Source: Parabacteroides johnsonii DSM 18315
GTDB taxonomy: Bacteria; Bacteroidota; Bacteroidia; Bacteroidales; Tannerellaceae
NCBI RefSeq assembly: GCF_025151045.1
Contig: NZ_CP102285.1
Coordinates: 1,860,001 to 1,924,000, forward strand
Direction of reading: 5' to 3'
Length of the DNA stretch: 64,000 bases
Shown here: one piece after another, positions 50,046 through 57,147 of the stretch
How positions within the stretch are numbered: the stretch's first letter is position 1
Layout: every line of letters starts with the position of its first letter
Program-made: the position numbers and the translations under genes
The notes under the pieces: model-generated
The model's input: only the letters and a program-made list of their open reading frames with translations
What the model was told of the DNA's origin: nothing
Databases searched by the model: none

Positions 50046-50557
50046 CCCGGCAAATCCTCCGGCCGGATATCACCTGCAACCATCTCTCCCCGATCCAGCA
50101 AAGAAGCCCTTTTCGTTCCTGCCAGCAACGGTACGGAAGGGGTAATCCATTGTTTTCCGTTCCAGAGCGCAATATTGCAAATAGAAGTGTCGGTCAACCA
50201 TCCTCTCCGAACGATCAGCACGTCGTCCTCCGTTTCGCGCAAATCGAACAAACGGTTCAGTACACTCCGGTCCGTACTTTTATACCGATAGTCGGCTTCA
50301 TCATCGGCAACCAATCGCAAAGAGGATACCGGACGAATATGATAGGAGGCATACTCCACTTTCAGGATATCTTTATCATATTCAACGCGGCACTTTGTCC
50401 GTTCCCGATAGTCTCCAGGTTGGATACAGTCACTCAAATCAAGGAAACCGGTTTGATGCAACACGTCCCGGCGTGTCTCATTCATACGCCGGTTATGGTA
50501 GGGCAAATTATGAATCTGCCCGTTCTCGATCCGGATCGTTTCAATAAATGGGGACAT
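49958..50557 (-). CDS. pabC: Aminotransferase class IV, probable aminodeoxychorismate lyase
   Basis: This 199-residue PLP enzyme of fold type IV probably converts aminodeoxychorismate to 4-aminobenzoate and pyruvate for folate synthesis. The lysine is likely in YRYKSTDR, and the typical motifs LTDTSICNIALWNG and PLLAGTKRASLL are present. Class IV is about 270 residues in E. coli PabC, so this is a short form. Its start overlaps the end of pabB by 17 bases, which supports the PabC role over branched-chain aminotransferase. Its 3' end overlaps the convergent transpeptidase gene. Confidence 0.85.
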   Translation of the reverse strand: MSPFIETIRIENGQIHNLPYHNRRMNETRRDVLHQTGFLDLSDCIQPGDYRERTKCRVEYDKDILKVEYASYHIRPVSSLRLVADDEADYRYKSTDRSVLNRLFDLRETEDDVLIVRRGWLTDTSICNIALWNGKQWITPSVPLLAGTKRASLLDRGEMVAGDIRPEDLPGYSRIRLFNAMIEFGEIDLSVDKIVLWLK

Positions 50558-51542
50558 AAACTTTCTGTTTCATTTCGTCATACTCACTTGCCAAATCACT
50601 TTGGGAGGTGATGCCTCCTCCACTCTTAAAGACCAAAGAGCCATCCCCCTGTCGTTCCAAAAAGCGAATCATGACAGCACTGTTCAAACTATTCCCGTCA
50701 AAATAGCCCATAACACCCGTATAGAACCCTCTTTCGTATGTCTCGGCTTCCGCTATAATCTCCATTGTCTTCTTTTTAGGTGCGCCAGTAATGGAGCCTG
50801 CCGGAAGGAGGCAAAATAGCAAATCTCCTATCTCTGCCTGCCAATTCCTGACAAGACGACCCCGGATCTCCGAACTGACCTGCAACAAAGCACCTTTATG
50901 CGTCAGCAACTCGTCTATGTACCGATAACGGGTCACCGTCACCTCGGTCGCCACTATACTCAGGTCATTGCGGATCAGGTCGACAATCGTAGCATGCTCG
51001 GCCGTTTCCTTCGGATCGTCCAATATCCGCCTGCGGGCATCCGGCAACGTAGCATCGATCGTTCCCTTCATCGGATAGGAATAGATATGTTCACCCCGTA
51101 TCTTCACGAATATCTCAGGAGAGAAAACAACAAAACGATCTTTCAGCCAGAGCTTATACCGGGCTTCCGAACGGATAAAAACATCCTCTAAACTCAGATC
51201 GGTCCGGACAGGAGTAGCGCAAGTCAGATTGACTAAGTAAGAGTTCCCAGCCCGGATATGTCCGACAACTTTATGAAACGAGCCGGCATAAGCCTCCTGT
51301 GTCATAGGGAACGTTTCCCACCGGATCGCAGAAGTCAAGTTCTCCATGATCTTCATGCGACTTGCAATCGCAGCATTCGTCACACCATCCAGGTCGTAAA
51401 GCAACATCTCAGGATCGACCTGGTCCAGCTCTTCTACAATCACCCGGTCTTGCTTGTAATCGATCACAAACAGGAAAGGCCGCCTTTCCGTACCCAATCG
51501 GTTCATACGGCAGACGGCCTCTATACGGTTATAGAATATCAT
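50541..51542 (-). CDS. pabB: Aminodeoxychorismate synthase component I
   Basis: This protein of about 333 residues is a chorismate-binding enzyme with the C-terminal motif LLPAGSITGAPKKKTMEII and RGFYTGVMGYFDG. It adds amide nitrogen to chorismate for 4-aminobenzoate synthesis. It is shorter than E. coli PabB (about 450), lacking much of the N-terminal domain, as is common in Bacteroidales. ATG 51542 overlaps the upstream aguB stop as ATGA, so translation is coupled. No separate PabA glutaminase is in the window. Anthranilate or isochorismate synthase is less likely given the adjoining pabC. Confidence 0.88.
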   Translation of the reverse strand: MIFYNRIEAVCRMNRLGTERRPFLFVIDYKQDRVIVEELDQVDPEMLLYDLDGVTNAAIASRMKIMENLTSAIRWETFPMTQEAYAGSFHKVVGHIRAGNSYLVNLTCATPVRTDLSLEDVFIRSEARYKLWLKDRFVVFSPEIFVKIRGEHIYSYPMKGTIDATLPDARRRILDDPKETAEHATIVDLIRNDLSIVATEVTVTRYRYIDELLTHKGALLQVSSEIRGRLVRNWQAEIGDLLFCLLPAGSITGAPKKKTMEIIAEAETYERGFYTGVMGYFDGNSLNSAVMIRFLERQGDGSLVFKSGGGITSQSDLASEYDEMKQKVYVPIY

Positions 51543-52423
51543 ATCAGAAAACGTTCGGTCAAACCTCCAAAGGCATCGATACGGCGATCCCGGAAGAAAG
51601 GCCACCAACGGCGGACATTCTCGCTACGCGTCTTATCGATCTCCACAATTCGTATTTCTTCATCACTATTGGAAAGTTCGGCCAAGAGCTCACCCTGCGG
51701 ACCGGCGACAAAACTGTTTCCCCAGAACTGAATCCCATTCGTTTGCCCGGACGGATCAGCCTCGTGCCCCACCCGGTTAACCGTAACGACCGGAAGCCCG
51801 TTGGCCACAGCATGCCCCCGCTGAACAGTTACCCAAGCTCCTAACTGGCGTTTTTTCTCATCCTCCGTATCACTACTTTCCCAACCGATAGCTGTCGGAT
51901 AAATCAGCAGTTCCGCCCCTTTCATCGCCATCAGGCGGGCAGCTTCGGGATACCATTGGTCCCAACAAACCAATACGCCCAATTTACCCACCGAAGTATC
52001 GATCGGCTCAAACCCAAGATCACCGGGAGTAAAATAGAACTTCTCATAATAGGCCGGATCATCCGGAATATGCATTTTACGGTATTTCCCGGCAATAGTC
52101 CCGTCTTTCTCAATCACGACAGCTGTATTATGATACAAACCGGGAGCCCGTTTCTCAAACAAAGAAAGAACCAACACGATCCCCAATTCTTTTGCCAACG
52201 CCCCGAAGCCCTCTGTAGAAGGTCCTGGAATCGGTTCAGCCTGATCGAACACTTCGGTATTCTCCGTCTGGCAAAAATAAAGCCCGTTATGCAACTCCTG
52301 CAAAACGACCAACTCCACCCCTTGCAAAGCACAAACCCGGATATTTTGTTTCAGCTTCTCAATATTAGCAGCCCGGTCCCCCGTATTCGCCTGCTGCACC
52401 ATCCCTACCTTTAACGTATTCAT
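51539..52423 (-). CDS. aguB: N-carbamoylputrescine amidase
   Basis: This 294-residue nitrilase-superfamily enzyme releases putrescine, CO2 and ammonia from N-carbamoylputrescine. The catalytic residues lie in LQELHNGLYF (Glu), KYRKMHIPDDPAYYEKFYF (Lys) and VLVCWDQWYPEAARL (Cys). The pattern IPDDP-YYEKFYFTPGD is typical of AguB. It lies 27 bases downstream of aguA, which makes its substrate from agmatine, completing a two-step polyamine route. The arginine decarboxylase that would feed it is not in the window. It is coupled to pabB by a four-base overlap. Confidence 0.95.
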   Translation of the reverse strand: MNTLKVGMVQQANTGDRAANIEKLKQNIRVCALQGVELVVLQELHNGLYFCQTENTEVFDQAEPIPGPSTEGFGALAKELGIVLVLSLFEKRAPGLYHNTAVVIEKDGTIAGKYRKMHIPDDPAYYEKFYFTPGDLGFEPIDTSVGKLGVLVCWDQWYPEAARLMAMKGAELLIYPTAIGWESSDTEDEKKRQLGAWVTVQRGHAVANGLPVVTVNRVGHEADPSGQTNGIQFWGNSFVAGPQGELLAELSNSDEEIRIVEIDKTRSENVRRWWPFFRDRRIDAFGGLTERFLI

Positions 52424-52450
52424 CCTTATTTTTTATTCTTCATTCTTCAT

Positions 52451-53476
52451 TCAAATAACCCCCTCCGGATACTGCATCGTCACGCAATGTAGCGAACCAT
52501 GTTGTTTAATCAACGGCAAGCAATTGATCCCAATAATCTCACGATCCGGAAAAACCTGTTGCAAAGCATCCTTCGCCAGTTCATCCTTTGGAGAATTATA
52601 ATATGGAAGCAACACAGCTCCGTTGATAATCAAAAAATTGGCATAAGTGGCCGGGAGACGTTCGCCCTCCCATACTACCGGGTCCGCCATTGGCAGAGCA
52701 ATCAGCCGATAAGGTTTACCGTCAGCCTGTTTGAAAGCCAGCAACTCCTGTTCCATTGCCTGCAGTTCCTCGAAATGTTCATCCGACTCATCCGTACACT
52801 GCACATAAGCAATCGTATCTTCGCTACAGAACCGTGCCAGCGTATCGACATGGCTATCCGTATCATCACCGGCCAAATAGCCGTTTTCCAGCCACAAAAT
52901 ACGTTCAAAACCAAAGACATCCTTCAGATAGGCTTCCAGTTCTTCCTTTTGCAGATATTCGTTCCGGTTCACAGACGAAAGACATTCGACGGTAGTGAGC
53001 AGCGTTCCTTTGCCATCCGATTCGATACTGCCGCCTTCCAATATGAACGGTTGCATGTTGATAATCGGGATTCCGTCGGCAAAAGTACCCTGCATCGCCA
53101 GATTGCGTGTAATCAGATTATCCAAATTTGCCACATATTTCATTCCCCACCCGTTGAACACAAAGTCATACACGGCCGGTTCCCCTTGGTCGAATACGGT
53201 AATGCCACCATGATCACGAGCCCAGGTATCATTCGTCGCCATCTCCCTGAAAATGATCCGGCTGTCATCCACATCGCCTAATTGTCTGCGTACTTTCTGT
53301 TCGTCCGGACAGACAATCAAGAGCTTTTCGTGTTTGATTACCTCTTTGGCAATCGATACGAAGCAAGGAATCACCTCGTCTAATATAGGCGCCCAATCCG
53401 TTTCTTCATGCGGCCATGTCAACTGGACGGCACTTTGCGGATACCACTCTGCAGGTAATATGATTTTATTTTCCAT
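52451..53476 (-). CDS. aguA: Agmatine deiminase
   Basis: This 341-residue enzyme hydrolyses agmatine to N-carbamoylputrescine and ammonia. It belongs to the Porphyromonas-type peptidylarginine deiminase superfamily. Seen are WARDHGGITVFD, LEGGSIESDGKGTLLTT, GDDTDSHVDTLARF with the active-site Asp and His, and the catalytic Cys in QHGSLHCVTMQ. It heads the aguA-aguB-pabB-pabC run, behind a -7 box at 53509-53516. Confidence 0.95.
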   Translation of the reverse strand: MENKIILPAEWYPQSAVQLTWPHEETDWAPILDEVIPCFVSIAKEVIKHEKLLIVCPDEQKVRRQLGDVDDSRIIFREMATNDTWARDHGGITVFDQGEPAVYDFVFNGWGMKYVANLDNLITRNLAMQGTFADGIPIINMQPFILEGGSIESDGKGTLLTTVECLSSVNRNEYLQKEELEAYLKDVFGFERILWLENGYLAGDDTDSHVDTLARFCSEDTIAYVQCTDESDEHFEELQAMEQELLAFKQADGKPYRLIALPMADPVVWEGERLPATYANFLIINGAVLLPYYNSPKDELAKDALQQVFPDREIIGINCLPLIKQHGSLHCVTMQYPEGVI

Positions 53477-53508
53477 CTATATCTAAAATATGCGATTATA
53501 TTACAGCA

Positions 53509-53516
53509 CAAATATA
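53509..53516 (-). promoter_or_regulatory. -7 box for aguA
   Basis: The minus strand reads TATATTTG, 32 bases before the aguA ATG. Confidence 0.5.
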
Positions 53517-53657
53517 GGCTTATTTTCTAATACAAAAGTACTACAATTTCTTGGAATACGGAAGCATCATAGGGCAACCGCACCAAAAATCATAAGGGAT
53601 AATCAATCCTTGTTTTTAGTACGGACATTTTTGTATAAAAGTTTTTTTTGCAAAACA

Positions 53658-53759
53658 ACTATCATACTGTCATAACTAAATTTATATACCTGTAGGACAG
53701 CCTGTTATTCTATGATGGTTACTGTTTTCAACTATCATTCATCTATCATAACCATCATG
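53658..53759. repeat. CTATCAT repeats, left group
   Basis: ACTATCAT at 53658 and 53731, TCTATCAT at 53742 (11 bases on) and ACCATCATGG at 53751 form a cluster. ATGATGGTTA (53712-53721) is the exact complement of TAACCATCAT (53749-53758), so the part from 53712 can fold. They resemble binding-site or origin iterons in the opposite orientation to the right-hand group. Confidence 0.5.
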
Positions 53760-54160
53760 GGTAAAAATCAATAAGGTATTATATATCAGCATTCTATAAA
53801 ATTGCAGATATACTCTGAAGTTGATATAAAATATATAAATAGACTCATTTTTCCATGAATACAAGCTACTCTTTTACCAAAAGCAACTTGAAAAGTTTCT
53901 TTAGACCCGGGTGGCGGGATGCGGGAGATCCGGGTGTGGAAGATGTGGAGACCCGGATCTTGATGAAACCGAAACAAGGATGTGGGGCTGTTTATCTGCC
54001 TTGTCCGAGGAGGTTTTATGCACTGTTTCCGATTATAATTAGGCGGAATACCTACTTTTTTAACACAAATAGTCCCTTATGTTTGCTAATGATTATTTTG
54101 GCTAATAGAATATAAATATCACATTATCAGTGATATATGTAAAATTATAGGCAAAAAGTA

Positions 54161-54189
54161 TGATAGTTGCATGATAGTAGTATGATAGT
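54161..54189. repeat. TGATAGT iterons, 11-bp period, right group
   Basis: TGATAGT begins at 54161, 54172 and 54183, exactly one helical turn apart, and ACCATCAT follows at 54201. The group is in the opposite orientation to the left group about 430 bases away. Confidence 0.55.
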
Positions 54190-54293
54190 TTAAAGCAGAA
54201 ACCATCATGCTTTAATCTGTTGAACAATAGTGCATAAAGGCAGAAAATGATAGTATGTTTCTCATGCAACGCTACCATGTATAAGACATCGCC

Positions 54294-54776
54294 TTGAAAG
54301 AACTGACCCAGTCATTCCTCACCAAAGAGAAGCTCAATCAAGACATGGAGAATCCGGAAAAAAGGTTGGGGAATATTGATAGTTTCCTGCCGGATTCATT
54401 CAAAAAACGGAAAGGAGGACAACGTATGTGGCGCGACACGATCATAGTAGAAGAAGACAACTGCATTGTCGCCACGGGTGACAATGTGCGGATGAATACC
54501 AGGGAGATAGCCGACCTTTTCAATATCACGGCGGCAAGCGTGAACCGTGCCGTGAAGCGGGTATTGAAGTCGGATGTATTGAACGACTATGAGGTGGTGA
54601 AACTCGTCCGTTTGGATAACGGATTGCTGCTGGAGTTCTACTCGTTGGACCCCATCATCGTGTTGTCTTACAAATGGAACACGTTTTACACCTTTGCTAT
54701 CGGGATAAGGGAAAGCTCGCAACTCACTCGTTCAACTCGTTTGCGACAATCGGAACACAGCCGTACCACTCCGTAA
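54294..54776 (+). pseudogene. Truncated DNA-binding-like (RhuM-like) remnant
   Basis: The frame opens at TTG 54294 (an ATG follows at 54345). The middle part has helix-turn-helix character (VRMNTREIADLFNITAASVN, then RAVKRVLKSDVL) and LLLEFYSLDPIIVLSYKWN, which recalls the RhuM/virulence-associated family pattern. After FAIGIRESS the sequence becomes a serine/threonine/arginine-rich tail of different character, as if the true 3' end were replaced. RhuM-like proteins are common on mobile islands. It lies between repeats and the defence operon. The family match is weak and the truncation is inferred. Confidence 0.35.
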
Positions 54777-55014
54777 AGCCGAAGCGACTCTGCATAGCCA
54801 TCGCTCACTACCTCGCTACCTCTTATAGATGCGCCCCGCCAATCACTCATGCGCAACACTGCCACTTATCACTTCGGACTTATCCGCTACGGGTTGCCAA
54901 CCGCATCTCCCTCGCTCCGAGTTGCAAAAGGAAATGCGCTCCCGATACCCGACAAAAACAACACAAGCCCCGATTTTGCCGGAGCTTACGAATGGGTGGT
55001 TGATTAGAATATCT

Positions 55015-55653
55015 TTATTCCTCTTTGATATACAGAAAATATGGGTCAAATAATTGCAATTCGGTATCAGTACGATCAAGTAACTGGTTGTTGATAAAAA
55101 AAGATTCAGCCCATAATTCTGCTGTAATCTTATTTTTTACAGAAATGGGTTCATTCCAAGCGTACAGTCCAATCTTGATACGCTTGATAACTCCCATATC
55201 TATAAGCTGTGTCAATGATACTCTGATAGCCTTTTTGCAAGTTCCGTTCAAAGGATAGTCTTTGCCAACAAGTTTGTTGATAGTATCTCTTGAAAGTTCT
55301 GTTTCCAAACGCATATATTTGGCTAAAAGAGTTGTAAAGTAATAGCAAAAAGGAAATCTGACATTGATAAGCGAAATTGCTATAACATTAGCCTCGAAAG
55401 GAATTTTAAGAGCCGCAAGAATTTTAGTTTTGTTTTGCACCAAAGTTTCATTTATTAAAGGATTCAATATTGAACTTTTGATGTAATTAAAAGTCAATTT
55501 GATATTATACTCCCCTGAAAACACCGAGTGTAGGTTTTCGAGCAAATACTGCTCGTTTATTTCGCCCTTGTTAAGATAGTCAGCAAGGGTGCAACAAAAT
55601 ATATCGAGCGGAACTCGCTGTTTGATACTTATTTGTATTGTTTTATCTGTCAT
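55015..55653 (-). CDS. 212-aa protein in the BrxA position of the BREX-like operon
   Basis: The protein begins MTDKTIQISIKQRVPLDIFC; ATG 55653 overlaps the PglZ-gene stop as ATGA, so it is the coupled last gene of the operon. It is mostly helical, with INVRFPFCYYFTTLLAKYMR, then LSRDTINKLVGKDYP and a charged C-terminus (DPYFLYIKEE). I do not recognise it securely. In type 3 BREX the gene after pglZ is brxA, a helical, probably DNA-binding protein of about 200 residues; position and size fit, but the sequence match is not clear. The gene is AT-rich relative to PglZ. Confidence 0.7.
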   Translation of the reverse strand: MTDKTIQISIKQRVPLDIFCCTLADYLNKGEINEQYLLENLHSVFSGEYNIKLTFNYIKSSILNPLINETLVQNKTKILAALKIPFEANVIAISLINVRFPFCYYFTTLLAKYMRLETELSRDTINKLVGKDYPLNGTCKKAIRVSLTQLIDMGVIKRIKIGLYAWNEPISVKNKITAELWAESFFINNQLLDRTDTELQLFDPYFLYIKEE

Positions 55654-57146
55654 TCTTTTGTAATCGTAATAAAGGGTATAAGTACTTCGAAGAAATGAGT
55701 GCCGCCATGGGTCACGTTCATCGGAATATTTGAAAAGCAGTGGTTTGAGGTCGGATAGTAAGTGCATGAAGCAGGGTCAATCTGAAGCACTTCTCCTCGG
55801 TGGTCTTGTTCAAACAACACGCGCGATGCCTGCGGAGCAAGCGTGACATGGCGTTTGCTCAATGACAGAGAGCCAACCTTTTCCGGCTGCGAAAGCAAAC
55901 GGGAGGGTTTGGTTTCGATGTTTCCGTGGTCGGTGGTGATATACACTTTGAAGCCTTGTTGCAAAAGGTCGCCGATATTATTGAGCAAGTCTTCTTCCTC
56001 CACCCACAACTTTGTGGCGGCATGGAGATAACGGAAGTCATCGGAAGCGTGCATCTTCTCATCGAGGTCAACCGTTACCCAAGCCACTCGTTTGTATATG
56101 TCGCTTAGGGCAATCGTAGAACCGTGTTCATAAAGAATTTGGTTGCGATTGATAAAGCCTTTCGACAGCCAGAAATCTTCCCACATTTTACTCTCCGAGG
56201 AACTGCTTTGCTGGTAGCTGACAGACGGATATCTACCGAGGAATATAGCTTGGCGAGAGAGTTCGGTGACACTCGGTAGCCACGAATATATCACATCGGT
56301 CTGTGCGTTGATGTCAAAATACTTATTCTTCAAACTGTTTACCAACATCTGACTTTGCCAAAAGTTCATACCATCGACAACCACCAGAGCCAACTTGTCC
56401 TCTTTGGGCTGCTTACTGATAAACGGCAACACTTGACATACATTCTTCGGTGCTTTGTTGGCAGGAGGTGTGGTCGAGCTGATGATTGAAGCATAGCGTT
56501 CAACAAGGTGTTGCTGAAAGAGCGTATTGAGTTCGTCTACTTTCGGCATCAAGGCTGAAAGGTTTCCGATTTCGAGCGCACGAAGTATCAGTGCGCTTGC
56601 TTGTGGCAACCATTCTCCCGGCTTATCAATCTTGATTTTGGCAAACAGCTTATCCCATTCTGCAATGATGTTTTCAATTTTCTCCTTTGCACCCTCATAC
56701 GAAGTTTGGTATTCGGCAATGATATGATGAGTGCGCAGTTCGTCAATCGAAACCCTGCCCGGATATTGATAAAGATAATTCAATGTACCGATAGATTGGT
56801 CTTTGATTAAAGCCCATTTATAGCGAGGAAAGATATGTCGAGCCACAAATTGGGTGGTGTCGGCATAAATTGCTATATCGTCCGGCACATCAAACTGCTC
56901 TCGCTGCACAAAAACAAAGCGGATGTTGGATTGCTCCTGCAATTCCTCTTTCACGGTGGTTTCCCACCAAAGGCGCAAGGTAAGGCTATCCCCCTCAGAG
57001 ATGCGGAGCGAAGCATAAGTAAGCATCATGCGCACATCTTCGCGAGCCAGAAATTCATCGTAGGTTTGCACCACGACCAATCGCTTTTCGGAATATTCTC
57101 CGAAAAGGCGGTTGATAATTCCTTGTGGAAGATTCTTCTTGGCCAT
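55650..57146 (-). CDS. pglZ: PglZ-domain protein of BREX-like system
   Basis: This 498-residue protein has a C-terminal alkaline-phosphatase-like PglZ domain with metal-ligand motifs LALVVVDGMNFWQ (Asp258) and VYITTDHGNIETKP (Asp406, His407), plus WLPSVTELSRQAIFLGRYP between them. PglZ is the hallmark of BREX and related phage-defence systems and appears to act as a nuclease or phosphatase in some. It is shorter than type 1 PglZ (about 800-850). ATG 57146 lies one base past the methyltransferase stop, giving MAKKNLPQGIINRLFG; an upstream in-frame start at 57194 would read through its neighbour's end. The next gene overlaps its stop by four bases. Confidence 0.9.
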   Translation of the reverse strand: MAKKNLPQGIINRLFGEYSEKRLVVVQTYDEFLAREDVRMMLTYASLRISEGDSLTLRLWWETTVKEELQEQSNIRFVFVQREQFDVPDDIAIYADTTQFVARHIFPRYKWALIKDQSIGTLNYLYQYPGRVSIDELRTHHIIAEYQTSYEGAKEKIENIIAEWDKLFAKIKIDKPGEWLPQASALILRALEIGNLSALMPKVDELNTLFQQHLVERYASIISSTTPPANKAPKNVCQVLPFISKQPKEDKLALVVVDGMNFWQSQMLVNSLKNKYFDINAQTDVIYSWLPSVTELSRQAIFLGRYPSVSYQQSSSSESKMWEDFWLSKGFINRNQILYEHGSTIALSDIYKRVAWVTVDLDEKMHASDDFRYLHAATKLWVEEEDLLNNIGDLLQQGFKVYITTDHGNIETKPSRLLSQPEKVGSLSLSKRHVTLAPQASRVLFEQDHRGEVLQIDPASCTYYPTSNHCFSNIPMNVTHGGTHFFEVLIPFITITKE

Positions 57147-57147
57147 A

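Larger units (their letters stand above)
53477..54293. other. Repeat-rich spacer at the edge of the defence region
   Basis: This 817-base AT-rich spacer contains the aguA promoter, two groups of ATGATAG/CTATCAT repeats (53658-53759 and 54161-54189), and a hairpin GATCCGGGT/ACCCGGATC (53927-53959) in a GC-rich patch. An 86-codon frame at 53855-54115 has no convincing protein features. No gene was accepted. Confidence 0.45.

Noticed and set aside
53855-54115. 86-codon plus-strand ORF beginning MNTSYSFTKSNLKSFF
   Set aside because: No recognisable domain; the N-terminal half covers the GC-rich hairpin and the C-terminal half is AT-rich spacer. It reads like translated repeat DNA.
55015-55767. 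Longer version of the last operon gene starting at 55767
   Set aside because: The extra 38 codons overlap the pglZ coding end. ATG 55653 gives the standard four-base ATGA coupling.
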